64,000 nucleotides of DNA from Brachybacterium sp. Z12 (GCF_014400405.1 NZ_CP060496.1:1116001-1180000); one strand, 5' to 3'. Shown: positions 1 through 9,227, counted from the first letter of the stretch. A program made the numbers and translations. The notes: generated by a model not told the origin, from the letters alone.

Positions 1-1
1 G

Positions 2-961
2 GTCGCCTTCATCGCCCTGCAATCCAGTCTCTTCCCCCAGATCAACGGCCTGCTGCGAGTCGCGAACCAGGTCAACAGCTCCCTGGCCCTGTTCGCGAGG
101 GTCTTCGAGTACCTCGATGCGCCGATCCTGATCCAGGACGCCCCGGACGCTGTGGCGCTCGACCCGGCAGCGGTGCGGGGCGAGATCCGCTTCGAAGGCG
201 TCACCTTCACCTATCCGGGCGCTGAGGGGCCGGCCCTGCACGGGCTGGACCTGGTGGTCCCGGCCGGGAAGCACACAGCGCTGGTGGGAGCGACGGGCTC
301 GGGCAAGACCAGCACCGGCTACCTGATGGCGCGGCTCTACGAGCCCACCTCCGGCGCGATCACCCTGGACGGCCACGATCTGCGCGAGATCACGATGGAA
401 TCCCTCGCCGCGAGCATCGGTGTGGTCACCCAGGAGACCTATCTGCTGCATGCGAGCATCGCGGACAACCTGCGCTTCGCCCGGCCCGACGCGAGCGATG
501 AGGAGCTCGTGCAGGCCTGCCGGATCGCGCAGATCCATGACCACATCGGATCTCTGCCCGAGGGGTACGGAACGGTGGTGGGGGAGCGCGGTTATCGGTT
601 CTCCGGCGGGGAGAAGCAACGCCTGGCGCTGGCCCGCACCATCCTGCGGGACCCGCCCGTGCTCCTGCTGGACGAGGCGACCTCCGCGCTGGACGTGGCC
701 ACCGAGCGGGCGATGTCCGGCGCGCTCGACGCCGCCGCCCGGGGACGCACGACCGTCTCGATCGCGCACCGTCTCTCGACCATCCGCCAGGCTGATCAGA
801 TCATCGTGATGCAGGCTGGCCGCATCGTCGAACGCGGCACCTACGAGGAGCTCGTCGCCCACGGTGGCCTGTTCGCGCAGCTCGCCCTCCAGGACGCGCG
901 GCGCGACCATGCCGAGTCGGAGCCCGCCGCCGAGGAGGAGATCCCGCCGCCGCGCCCCTGA
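2..961 (+). CDS. ABC transporter, C-terminal part with ATP-binding domain (5' end outside window)
   Basis: The reading frame is open from base 2, so the gene starts upstream of the window. The first ~50 codons look like the end of a transmembrane domain (the segment just before a fused nucleotide-binding domain in exporters). The ATPase domain follows: Walker A GATGSGKTS (about 287-313), Q-loop VTQET (about 424-438), signature FSGGEKQR (about 600-623), Walker B VLLLDEATSALD (about 658-693) and the H-loop IAHRLSTI (about 762-785). A fused membrane-plus-ATPase half transporter (exporter type, ABCB/MsbA-like) is the natural reading; such proteins work as homo- or heterodimers in the membrane. 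The substrate cannot be told. The acidic, proline-rich tail after the H-loop is not conserved in the family. Confidence 0.93.
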   Translation, partial: VAFIALQSSLFPQINGLLRVANQVNSSLALFARVFEYLDAPILIQDAPDAVALDPAAVRGEIRFEGVTFTYPGAEGPALHGLDLVVPAGKHTALVGATGSGKTSTGYLMARLYEPTSGAITLDGHDLREITMESLAASIGVVTQETYLLHASIADNLRFARPDASDEELVQACRIAQIHDHIGSLPEGYGTVVGERGYRFSGGEKQRLALARTILRDPPVLLLDEATSALDVATERAMSGALDAAARGRTTVSIAHRLSTIRQADQIIVMQAGRIVERGTYEELVAHGGLFAQLALQDARRDHAESEPAAEEEIPPPRP

Positions 962-1126
962 GCAGATCCCGCCCCGGGCTCGATGTACGACCAAAGGTGG
1001 AGGGCGATCTCCTCCCTCCGCCTGATGTGGGCGGCTCCCCGGCCGGGAGAGGATCTCTCCATGAAGAGGCGCCGCACCGTTGCTGCAGGGCGGCGCCCCC
1101 ACGATCACCAGGGCGGAGGGCACCTC

Positions 1127-1351
1127 ATGGCGACGATGCACCCCGAGCGGATCGAGCACCGATGGCGCGGGGCGAAGCCCGCCGTCGGCCGGCCTCTGCT
1201 CTTCGCTCTGCTGCTGACCATCGCGGCGCTGGGAATGCTGATCCTGCTGGTCGCGGGGCCGAGCCTTGCGCTGCCGCTCGCTATCGGGAGCGCCGCGGCG
1301 CTGATGACGCTGGTGGGGGTCGCCTGGGCGGTCGCCGGTCCGCGTCTGTGA
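1127..1351 (+). CDS. small membrane protein, two predicted membrane segments
   Basis: A 74-residue protein of unknown function. The start at 1127 is chosen because GGCGGAGGG lies 6 nt upstream; the open frame reaches back to 983 but those codons have no ribosome site. A basic N-terminus (about 25 residues) is followed by two hydrophobic stretches, roughly residues 26-46 and 49-70, with a short Pro/Gly turn between them, so both ends probably face the cytoplasm. It lies between the transporter end and the convergent ferredoxin gene. I recognise no family. It could be an accessory protein of the transporter, but nothing in the sequence proves that. Confidence 0.6.
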   Translation: MATMHPERIEHRWRGAKPAVGRPLLFALLLTIAALGMLILLVAGPSLALPLAIGSAAALMTLVGVAWAVAGPRL

Positions 1352-1361
1352 GGGCTGTCCC

Positions 1362-1634
1362 TCAGACGTCGATCTCGATATCGCCTTCGCCGCGGGAGAC
1401 GCAGGTGATGATCTGGTCTTCCTTCTCGTCGTCCATGAGGAACTCGTCCATGTGCTCGACCTCGCCGGAGACGAGCGGCACCACGCAGGTGCCGCACACG
1501 CCGCCCTCGCAGGAGTAGTCCATCGAGATGTCGGCATCGAGCAGCGCCTGGAGGAGGGATTGACCCTCGCCGACCTCGAGCGTGATCCCCGACTTCAGGC
1601 ACTTCGCGGTGAAGGGCTCTCCGAACAGCGACAT
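1362..1634 (-). CDS. plant-type [2Fe-2S] ferredoxin
   Basis: A 90-residue ferredoxin with the cluster-binding pattern of plant-type [2Fe-2S] proteins: YSCEGGVCGTC (Cys-x5-Cys-x2-Cys, residues 41-50) and a final Cys in ITCVSRGEG near residue 78. The family carries single electrons between reductases and oxygenases. The sequence resembles the C-terminal ferredoxin domain of phthalate- or vanillate-type oxygenase reductases, here standing alone. A good ribosome site (AAGGAG) lies 6-7 nt before the ATG. No oxygenase or reductase partner is next to it, so its partner is unknown. Confidence 0.88.
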   Translation of the reverse strand: MSLFGEPFTAKCLKSGITLEVGEGQSLLQALLDADISMDYSCEGGVCGTCVVPLVSGEVEHMDEFLMDDEKEDQIITCVSRGEGDIEIDV

Positions 1635-1767
1635 CCTCGCTCCTTCTGCATCGACCGCCCCAGGGCACGGGACGAAAACGTGGAGCTATCAGTCTTCCAC
1701 GTCAGCACGGGTGCGACGAGGTGAGCCTCGCCTCGTCAGATCGCTGTCCCCGGGCAGGCGCCGTCGC

Positions 1768-2004
1768 TCAGCCCCGTTGCGCCTGCCCCTGATCGTCCTC
1801 GCTGCCGGCATCACGGATCGCCGTACCCGCGGCGGTGCCGAGCGTGGGGGCGGAGGTGACGACTCGGGGGACCGGCGCCGGGGCAGGACTGCTGGAGGGG
1901 CTCAGCGCGAGGGCGGAAGGGCCGAAGCTGAGCACCAGCAGGGCTGCCGCTCCCATCGCGGAGGCCCCGACGCGTGCGCGCCGAGGACCGGTCTCGTCAT
2001 CCAT
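1768..2004 (-). CDS. small exported or membrane-anchored protein
   Basis: A 78-residue protein of unknown function. The start is set by a strong GAGGAGGT ribosome site about 7 nt before the ATG; the longer open frame up to 2208 would overlap the ileS promoter. Residues 1-11 are charged and end in basic residues; residues 12-32 are hydrophobic and end in an ALALS site that could be cut by signal peptidase I. The rest is rich in Ser, Pro, Ala and Thr with an acidic C-terminus. I see no domain. It is divergent from the ileS leader. Confidence 0.55.
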   Translation of the reverse strand: MDDETGPRRARVGASAMGAAALLVLSFGPSALALSPSSSPAPAPVPRVVTSAPTLGTAAGTAIRDAGSEDDQGQAQRG

Positions 2005-2203
2005 CTCGGTACCTCCTCGATCCGGCGACGACCGCTGCGCCGCGGAGACCCCATCGCACCGCGTGCAGCTGGGCACGGGCTGGGAGCATGGCGCAGGAGT
2101 GCTGTGATCCGGCGGCGATGTGCGCTCGGAACAGTGCGCGACCGGCACCTGTTCCTCGCGTCTCTTCCCCGGGCGGGCACGTGACCGCCGGCGACCGGCG
2201 GCG

Positions 2204-2209
2204 TACACT
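2204..2209 (+). promoter_or_regulatory. -10 promoter element of ileS (TACACT)
   Basis: TACACT fits the actinobacterial -10 consensus TAnnnT and lies just upstream of the T-box leader, so transcripts would start near 2216 and include the whole leader. No clear -35 box is visible. Confidence 0.5.
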
Positions 2210-2211
2210 GA

Positions 2212-2470
2212 CCGCCATCGGCATCGACCCGGCCATCACCGGAGAGCCGCGGGAAGAACCGCCCACCGCCCGTCCCCGGGCGCGGGCCCAGTAGAACCCG
2301 CCGGGACCAGCCCGTCACAGCTGAGGAACAAGGGGAGGCCCCCGCACGGCATTCGTCGGCGCGAGGGGCGTCAACCGAGGTGGTACCGCGCCGCCGACCC
2401 CCGGGTCGGAAGCGTCCTCGGACAGCATGATGTCCCAGCTGCCGTCCCCTGTTCTTCCTCGGAGGTCCGT
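2212..2470 (+). promoter_or_regulatory. T-box leader of ileS
   Basis: A T-box RNA senses uncharged tRNA and opens expression of the matching synthetase gene. The diagnostic sequence AGGTGGTACCGCG is at 2378-2390; its TGGT (2381-2384) would pair with the ACCA end of uncharged tRNA-Ile. The 5' part holds several ATC (Ile) triplets (for example 2235-2237) followed by GGAGAGCCG, the layout expected of the very short stem I of actinobacterial ileS leaders. No U-rich terminator follows. The ileS ribosome site CGGAGGT (about 2460-2466) lies directly downstream, which fits the translation-controlling class known for actinobacterial ileS. The exact specifier codon is inferred, not proven. Confidence 0.82.
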
Positions 2471-2473
2471 CCC

Positions 2474-5400
2474 ATGGTCTACCCGGTCACCGGAGATCCG
2501 CTCGTCTCCTCGCCGAACCTGCCCTCGCTCGAGAACGCGATCCAGGAGTTCTGGCGCACCGACGACACCTTCCGCGCCTCGATCGCGCAGCGTGAAGGGG
2601 CCGAGGAGTTCGTCTTCTACGACGGCCCTCCCTTCGCCAACGGCCTGCCCCACTACGGCCATCTGCTGACCGGCTTCGTCAAGGACGTCGTCCCGCGCTT
2701 CCGCACCATGTGCGGCAACAAGGTGGACCGCCGCTTCGGCTGGGACACCCACGGCCTGCCCGCCGAGCTCGAGGCGATGCGGGAGCTCGGCATGACCGAG
2801 AAGCGCGAGATCGAGGAGATGGGCGTCCAGGAGTTCAACAACGCCGCCCGCGCCTCGGTGCTGAAGTACACCAAGGAGTGGGAGGACTACGTCACCCGCC
2901 AGGCCCGCTGGGTCGACTTCGAGAACGACTACAAGACCCTCGACGTCACCTTCATGGAGTCGGTGCTGTGGGCCTTCAAGACCCTGTACGACAAGGGCCG
3001 CGCGTACGAGGGGTACTACGTTCTGCCCTACTGCTGGAAGGACCAGACACCGCTGTCCGCGCACGAGCTGCGCATGGATGACGACGTCTACCAGGAACGG
3101 CAGGACCAGACGGTGACGGTCACCTTCCCGTTCTCCGGCGAGAAGGCCGAGCAGCTGGGCCTGGACGGTGTGAAGGCACTGGCCTGGACCACCACCCCCT
3201 GGACCCTGCCCACCAACTTCTCCCTCGCCGTCGGCCCTGAGCTCGAGTACGCGGTGCTGCCGGCCGGCCCGCTCGGCGCCGCCGACGGCACCTCCGCGGG
3301 CGAGGGCCGCTACCTGATGGCGAAGGCGCTCGTGGGCTCCTACGCCAAGGAGCTCGGCTACGAGAGCGCCGAGGAAGCGCTCGCCGCCTGCGAGCAGCGC
3401 GTCTTCGCCGGCGCCGAGCTCGAGCATGTCGCCTACCAGCCGCTGTGGACGGTCTACTCCGAGGACCGCGCCAAGTGGGGCACCGAGAACGCCTGGATCG
3501 TCACCGTCGCGGACTACGTCTCCACCGATGACGGCACCGGCGTGGTCCACCAGGCCACCGCCTACGGCGAGATCGACCAGCAGGTCAACGCCGAGTACGG
3601 CATCCCTGTGATCGTCTCGGTGGACGAGGGCGCGCAGTTCCTGGACTACTTCGCCGGCACGCAGCTGGACGAGATCGCCGGGGTGCAGGTGTTCGAGGCG
3701 AACCGCCCGATCATCCGCAACCTCCAGAGCGCCGGGCGCCTGCTGCGTGAGGCCAGCTACGTGCACTCCTACCCGCACTGCTGGCGCTGCCGGAACCCGC
3801 TGATCTACAAGGCCGTCTCCTCCTGGTACGTGAAGGTCGCCGACCAGCGCGAGCGCATGCTTGAGCTCAACGAGCAGATCGACTGGGTGCCCGGCAACGT
3901 CAAGCACGGCCAGTTCGGCCGCTGGCTCGAGGGCGCCCGCGACTGGGCGATCTCCCGCAACCGCTACTGGGGCACCCCCTGCCGATCTGGAAGAGCGACG
4001 ACCCGAACCACCCCGGATCGACGTCTACGGCTCCCTCGCAGAGATCGAGGAAGCTTTCGGCACCCTGCCGCGCAACGAGCACGGCGAGGTCGACCTGCAC
4101 CGCCCGTACATCGATGAGCTCACCCGCCCGAACCCCGACGACCCGACCGGGAAGTCCACCATGCGCCGCGTCGAGGAGATCTTCGACGTCTGGTTCGATT
4201 CCGGCTCGATGCCGTTCGCGCAGATGCACTACCCCTTCGAGAACACCGAGCGGTTCGAGTCCCATAACCCCGCGGACTTCATCGTCGAATACATCGGGCA
4301 GACCCGCGGCTGGTTCTACGTCATGCACGTGCTCTCCACCGCGCTGTTCGACCGGCCCGCCTTCACCTCGGTGATCTGCCACGGCATCGTGCTCGGCGAG
4401 GACGGGCAGAAGATGTCGAAGTCGCTGCGCAACTACCCCGACGTGCGCGAGATGTTCGACAAGTACGGGGCCGACGCGATGCGCTGGTTCCTGATGAGCT
4501 CGCCGATCCTGCGCGGCGGGAACCTCGTGGTCGACGAGCCGAAGATCCGCGACGCCACCCGCCACGTGGTGCTCCCGCTGTGGAACGTCTGGTACTTCCT
4601 GGGGCTGTACGCCAATGCCGCAGGGGAGAAGGACACCGCAGGGAATCCCGTCGGCTATCGCGGGAAGGCCCGCTACGAGTCCACCGATGTGATGGACCGC
4701 TACCTGCTCGCCCGCACCGGGGACCTGGTGCGCGAGGTGAAGGAGGCGATGACCGCGCTGTCGATCGCCGACTCCGCCGAGCTGATCCAGGACTACCTGG
4801 ACATGCTCACCAACTGGTACGTGCGCCGCTCCCGCGACCGCTTCTGGGAGGGCGACGAGCAGGCGATCGACGTGCTCTCCACCTGCCTGGAGACCCTGTG
4901 CCAGGTGGCCGCTCCGCTGCTGCCCATGGTCACCGAGGAGATCTGGAAGCAGCTCACCGGTGGCCGCTCCGTGCACCTGACCGACTGGCCCGATGCGGAC
5001 CTGTTCCCCGTGATGCCGAGCTGGTGGCACAGATGGACGATGTGCGCGCGATCGCGAGCGTGGGCAACTCCCTGCGCAAGAAGGAACAGCTGCGGGCCCG
5101 CCTGCCCCTCGCGGAGCTCACCGTGGTCCACCACGCCCCGAGCTCGCTCGAGGCGTTCTCGGGGATCATCTCCGACGAGCTCAACCTCAAGGCCGTGCGC
5201 CTGCTGGACGTCGCGAGCGAGGAGGCGCAGGGGATGGGCGTCGAGCAGCGGCTCAGCGTCAATGCCCGCGCCGCCGGCCCGCGCCTGGGCAAGCAGGTGC
5301 AGACGGTCATCAAGGGCTCCAAGTCCGGCGACTGGTCGGTCGACGAGAACGGCGTGGTCACCTCCGGCGGCATCGACCTGGTCGAAGGCGAGTACACGCT

Positions 5401-5766
5401 GGATCTGGTGGCGGGGAGTCGTCCGCGATGGAGGGACGCGCGGTCGGCGTGCTGCGAGGCGGGGACTTCGTCGCGCTCGACACCCGCGTCACCGCCGAGC
5501 TCGAGGCCGAGGGCGTGGCCCGTGACGTGGTGCGCGCGATCCAGGCGGCCCGACGTGGAGCGGGCCTGGAGGTCTCCGACCGGATCCGGCTGACCGTCGA
5601 TGGCGACGAGAGCGTCGTCGCCGCCGTCTCGGTACATCGCGACCTGGTCTCTGCCGAGGTGCTCGCCGTCGAGCTCGCGGCCCCCGCGGCTCCGGCCGAG
5701 GGTGCGCACGAAGCGACGGAGAAGGTCTCCGGCGGCACCGTCACGGTGTCCGTCGCGAAGGTCTGA
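2474..5766 (+). CDS. ileS: isoleucine--tRNA ligase (four apparent frameshifts)
   Basis: Charges tRNA-Ile with isoleucine (class I synthetase, cytoplasm). The start ATG follows GGAGGT and begins MVYPVTGDP. The HIGH-type motif HYGH is near residue 58, the KMSKS motif (QKMSKSLRN) near residue 647; the editing domain lies between, then the anticodon-binding domain and a C-terminal region to about residue 1098. The frame breaks at C runs 3975-3979, 4011-4014 and 5006-5009 and at the G run 5413-5416; adding one base at each restores a continuous protein of normal length, for example RYWGTPLPIW across the first break. Since the gene is essential, these look like sequence errors. Expression is expected to rise when tRNA-Ile is uncharged, through the T-box upstream. 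Confidence 0.95.
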
Positions 5767-5779
5767 CGCAGTGGACGGG

Positions 5780-5806
5780 CGCGGGCTCCTGAGGACGGGG
5801 CCCGCG
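5780..5806. terminator. hairpin between convergent ileS and lipoprotein gene
   Basis: CGCGGGC (5780-5786) pairs with GCCCGCG (5800-5806). It sits between two converging stop codons, where a two-way terminator is expected. There is no T tract. Confidence 0.5.
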
Positions 5807-5813
5807 ACCGGGA

Positions 5814-6233
5814 TCAGCCGATCCCGTAGTGGTCGTAGAAGTGGCCCAGGGTGGGGTGTTTAGACGCGCCGAGTTCGACCAGATCTCTCGAGGAGACCGT
5901 GACCTCCTCGAGATTCTTGCCGACGACATCCGCCACCAGGACTCCCCTCTTCCCGTCATACACACGGTAGAGGACCTCGACTCCGCGACCCCAGGCGTCG
6001 TCGAAGGCGTCGTGCAGCTCGTCCGCGGAGACGTCGAGAGTGATGCTTCCGGAGATCTGAGTTCCCAGCCCGCCTCCGGGCCCGAAGCTGATGTCTGCGC
6101 CGGTGACTTCCGGTGCGCCCTCGATGGCGTCCGCGACAGACTGCTTCCCGGTGCGGAACAGGCTGCATCCGGTGAGCATCGAAAACAGGCCCATGGCGCC
6201 TCCAGTCAGTGCAATCCGGCGGTTCATGTGCAT
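5814..6233 (-). CDS. lipoprotein, paralogue of the divergent gene at 6435
   Basis: A 139-residue protein of unknown function. The start is placed at the ATG that has AGAGGA about 5 nt upstream. Residues 1-21 form a lipoprotein signal: basic MHMNRR, hydrophobic core, then the lipobox LTGC, so the mature protein should be anchored to the outer face of the membrane by Cys. After it come VADAIEGAPEVTGADISF, a stretch with GSITLDVS, and a conserved-looking end HFYDHYGIG. The same order (Val-Xaa-Gly-Ala-(E/D)-(L/I), Gly-(T/S)-(V/I)-Thr-Leu-Asp, and Phe-Tyr-x2-Tyr-Gly at the end) appears in the divergent neighbour, so the two arose by duplication. Confidence 0.75.
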   Translation of the reverse strand: MHMNRRIALTGGAMGLFSMLTGCSLFRTGKQSVADAIEGAPEVTGADISFGPGGGLGTQISGSITLDVSADELHDAFDDAWGRGVEVLYRVYDGKRGVLVADVVGKNLEEVTVSSRDLVELGASKHPTLGHFYDHYGIG

Positions 6234-6299
6234 CGATCCTCTCGGTGTCGCCCGCGGAGCACCACGGTATCTCTCGGGTTCGCCGGCTTCCGGGGGCTC

Positions 6300-6322
6300 C
6301 GAGACCCCGCCGGCGGGTCTCG
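6300..6322. repeat. inverted repeat between divergent lipoprotein genes
   Basis: CGAGACCC (6300-6307) and GGGTCTCG (6315-6322) form a perfect 8-bp stem around a 7-nt loop, midway between the two divergent lipoprotein genes. It could be an operator shared by both genes or only a hairpin in a leader. Confidence 0.4.
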
Positions 6323-6434
6323 ACGGCTCCTTCCCGGGGCCCCTCATCCCGGCTCCCCGGCTCCGCGGATGTTCGGTTGACCGGGCACCGTGCATGACAT
6401 GCTCTGGGGTGAGCCTTCAGACGAGGGGATGAGC

Positions 6435-6877
6435 ATGGTGAACAGACGCGGGCTTCTGGGCGGAGTCGCTGCGGCGGCGGCCACGTTGCTGAGCGGGTGC
6501 GGGATCGGGCGCGGCGATGTTCTCGCCGCAGCCGAAGAGGCCGCGGCCGGGGTCGAGGGAGTCTCCGGGGCGGAGCTCGAGCTGGCCGATGGTGCGAACT
6601 TCGAGCGCCTCCTGCACGGCACCGTCACGCTGGATGCGGAGGATCGCGCCAGCGGACTCGCGATCTTCGACGAAGTGATGCGGGACGTGGTGACGGTCAT
6701 CCATGCAGAGCTCGACGATCCGGAGGCTCGCAGCCTCAGGGTCGGAGGGATCACCGCGGTCCTCGGAGACGGGGATGATCTGACCCCGCTGGACCTCGAG
6801 CCGGACGTTCCGGGGAGAACCCGCGGCGCGACCGGGTGACGGCCGAGTCCTTCTACGAGAAGTACGGCCTGAGCTGA
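6435..6877 (+). CDS. lipoprotein, paralogue of the gene at 5814 (one apparent frameshift)
   Basis: A 147-residue protein of unknown function after repair. The start MVNRRGLL is used because GAGGGG lies 6 nt upstream; an ATG two codons earlier is too close to it. The signal has a twin-Arg-like start, a hydrophobic core and the lipobox LLSGC near residue 20. The body reads VEGVSGAELEL, then GTVTLDA, and helix-like FDEVMRDVVTV. The frame breaks at the G run 6812-6815; one added G gives an ending of SFYEKYGLS, matching HFYDHYGIG of the divergent paralogue. This agreement is good evidence for the repair. The stop is only 11 bp from the convergent hydrolase gene. Confidence 0.75.
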
Positions 6878-6888
6878 ACGCGCGGTGC

Positions 6889-8463
6889 TCACAGCTCACC
6901 GCGGCCCACCGTGACGACCTGGGTCTGGGCGACGTAGGTCCCGTCCCCGAGATACATTCCCGTGAGGTCCTCCTGCAGCGCGGCGAGCGTGGGATCGGTG
7001 GCCGTGGCTCGACCCACGCTGCCTGAGTACCCACCGTCGGCACCACCGTCGGGGCTCGTCGAATCGTGGTTCGACTCGAGGACGGTGACGGGGTGGAGCG
7101 AGGGAACGGGGTAGCCCGGCAGCGAGACCTCATGCCGGTTCGGCGCCCCCAGGATGCCGCCGTCGATCTGCACCCCGTTCAGGTCGAGCGCCGCGATCAG
7201 GTCCCCGCTGCTCCCACCGGGCCCGATCGTGTTCTCGTGGTTCACGTTCACCGACTGCGTCGAGAGCTGTGACGGGATGACCGTCTGCACCGGTGAGCCC
7301 ACCGAGAAGGTGTGGGTCACGTTGTAGGTGCCCGGCTCCCCGGAGGCGCTGTTGAAGGTGGGGTCGGCGGAGAGATGGTTCGCGACGATGCCGCCTTGGG
7401 AGTGGCCGACGATCATCACCTCCGCCCCCGGCGGCACCCCGGCGGCGTCCAACGCAGCACGGACATCATCCATCGCGGCTGGATGCTGGCCGGCGACCAT
7501 ACGTATATTCGAGCCCCAGTCGCGCGAGCTCCCCTGCTCGCCGTAGGCGCCGGGGACATCGGTGGGGCTCGCGCCTTCGGTGGGCGGGACCTGGATGATG
7601 AACGCCGGGTCCGCACCGTCGACGCTGCGCACCTCCTGAACACCGATCTGCCCGTTCTCGAGCGGGCCGCCGGGGTTGTCGATGCGCAGCGCATCGTTCT
7701 GCATGACCAGGTCCTGCAAGGTCCGAGGACTCTGTGCCGGAGTCGAGTCGGTGGTCACCGACTCGACGATGCCACCGGGGCGGTCATCCAGGAACGGGCT
7801 GTCGTGGCCGGTGGCGGCCTCATGGAAGCCGACGCCAGCGGATCCCAGGGCCAGCAGGCCAGCGGCGCTGACCTCGGCGATCGTCGGCACCCGCTCACCG
7901 GTGGCCCAGTCCTCGAGGATCTCGCCGAAGTGGCCGGCGTCCCGCTGGAACTGCGCGAACCCGTCCATGTTCACCCCGAGCCGGTCCAGTCCGCCCTCAA
8001 GGACGCCCATCCCGGTGGTGAAGCTCCGGCCGATCCCGTCCGAGACCATGCCGGCCAGGCCCGAGGCGGCGTCTTCGATCGGATTCTCGAGCCAGTTCGG
8101 GATCCAGGGATGGTCCTCCTGGAGGTACCCGACGCTGGTCTCCGAGGCCTCCGCGGGTCGGATCGCCGAGACGTCCGGGTCGGCGGAGGCTCCGTCCGCG
8201 CGCGAGGCGACGTCCTGCTGGTCCGCCTCGTCGAGTACGTCACCGCCCAGGGCCAGGAGCTCGCCGCACACCTCTTCCAACTGACTCGCGGCGAGCTCCG
8301 TCCACCGAGCTCGGAAGGCCTCCGCATCGGAACCCGTCCACGGCGTCCCCTGCACCATGGCCCCCAGGCGAGCGGTGAGGTCCTCGACCTCGCCGGAGGC
8401 CGTGCGCAGACGCTCGGCGTGCCCGCGCAGCTGCGCGGTGTCCATCCCCCAGAAGGAGTTCAT
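6889..8463 (-). CDS. WXG100-like N-terminus fused to an alpha/beta hydrolase (lipase-like)
   Basis: A 524-residue protein. Residues 1-90 look like a WXG100 helical hairpin (MDTAQLRGHAERLRTASG, then TPWTGSDAEAF containing a Trp-x-Gly turn), the type of domain found in substrates of type VII (ESX) secretion. After a linker, the C-terminal half holds a hydrolase nucleophile elbow VGHSQGG with Ser as the likely catalytic residue; a later NHDS may give the His. Similar proteins act on lipids or esters outside the cell or in rival cells; the substrate here is unknown. The ATG overlaps the stop of the upstream gene by 4 nt (ATGA), so the two are translated together. No ESX ATPase is seen in this window. 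Confidence 0.78.
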   Translation of the reverse strand: MNSFWGMDTAQLRGHAERLRTASGEVEDLTARLGAMVQGTPWTGSDAEAFRARWTELAASQLEEVCGELLALGGDVLDEADQQDVASRADGASADPDVSAIRPAEASETSVGYLQEDHPWIPNWLENPIEDAASGLAGMVSDGIGRSFTTGMGVLEGGLDRLGVNMDGFAQFQRDAGHFGEILEDWATGERVPTIAEVSAAGLLALGSAGVGFHEAATGHDSPFLDDRPGGIVESVTTDSTPAQSPRTLQDLVMQNDALRIDNPGGPLENGQIGVQEVRSVDGADPAFIIQVPPTEGASPTDVPGAYGEQGSSRDWGSNIRMVAGQHPAAMDDVRAALDAAGVPPGAEVMIVGHSQGGIVANHLSADPTFNSASGEPGTYNVTHTFSVGSPVQTVIPSQLSTQSVNVNHENTIGPGGSSGDLIAALDLNGVQIDGGILGAPNRHEVSLPGYPVPSLHPVTVLESNHDSTSPDGGADGGYSGSVGRATATDPTLAALQEDLTGMYLGDGTYVAQTQVVTVGRGEL

Positions 8464-9227
8464 CGCACACCGCCCGAGGGTGCGCAGGCACCGGCGAATC
8501 GCAGACCCTGTTCGAGGATCGGGAGGAGGGTGCCGAGCACGTCGCCGCCGCCCACCGGATGGACGGCCAGTGAGGGGTTCGAGGGCTGGTCCAGGCGGTA
8601 CAGGCCGTTCCGTCCAGTCACCCAGAGCCGGGACCAGGTCACCGGCCGTTCTATCGCGCGCCTGCTCGGATCGTGGAGGGTCAGGGAGAGGGAGATGCGC
8701 TGGGCTGTCGCGGTCAGCGCATCGCGCAGGGCGTCGTCGAGATCCGGGATCGCGGCGAACACCTCCTGGGGAGGGAGACCCCGGGTGAGAGCGGCGCAGG
8801 CCGTGCGGCTCTGTGCGGAGGTGAGGCGAAGAGCATCCGTGCTGCGCTCGATGCTCAGCTGCGCCGGAGCCAGCTCCACCTCGGCCTCCGCGAGCAGCCG
8901 GATGATCCTCCCGGGCACCTCCTGCACGGTGATCTCGGACCATTGCGAGGACTGTGCCGCGTCAGCCTGCTCGACGGGGACCGCGGCGGGATCCAGGCCG
9001 ATCCGCAGACGACGCGTCTGCTGCCCGTCCTCCACCGCCACGACCAGCAGGGCGGGGGCGGTGAGCTGCCTCCGGACGAGGTCGAGGCTGGCCGCGTCTG
9101 GGAAGTCAGGAGCCGATGGTGCATCGCCGGCCAACGCCCGATACACCGGGTTCCAGGACGCCTCCGGAACCTTTTGCCGGCGCACCCACTGCGCCGCCTG
9201 TTCCACGGTCGCGATCACCCGGGTCAT
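8460..9227 (-). CDS. EspG-like / ESX-associated hypothetical protein
   Basis: A 255-residue cytoplasmic-looking protein with no signal peptide or membrane segment. A strong GGAGGAGGGG site lies before the ATG at 9227. The pattern of a long alpha/beta protein with a segment reading LYRLDQPSNPSLAVHPV near the C-terminus, directly upstream of a WXG100-type gene, resembles EspG-family chaperones that bind type VII substrates; this is inference from layout and general look, not a proven match. It shares a 4-nt ATGA overlap with the hydrolase gene. If it is a chaperone it should bind the N-terminal helical hairpin of that protein. Confidence 0.6.
   Translation of the reverse strand: MTRVIATVEQAAQWVRRQKVPEASWNPVYRALAGDAPSAPDFPDAASLDLVRRQLTAPALLVVAVEDGQQTRRLRIGLDPAAVPVEQADAAQSSQWSEITVQEVPGRIIRLLAEAEVELAPAQLSIERSTDALRLTSAQSRTACAALTRGLPPQEVFAAIPDLDDALRDALTATAQRISLSLTLHDPSRRAIERPVTWSRLWVTGRNGLYRLDQPSNPSLAVHPVGGGDVLGTLLPILEQGLRFAGACAPSGGVR

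Noticed and set aside
983..1126. Longer start for the small membrane protein
   Set aside because: No ribosome site at 983 and the extra residues are low-complexity; GGCGGAGGG marks 1127.
2120..2473. N-terminal extension of ileS back to 2120
   Set aside because: The extension covers the T-box leader; the ATG at 2474 has a good ribosome site and the family's start.
2315..3907. 530-residue open frame on the minus strand across ileS
   Set aside because: It is the mirror of ileS codons; its composition (Val/Leu/Gly/Asp strings) is the usual shadow of high-GC genes, with no ribosome site or domain.
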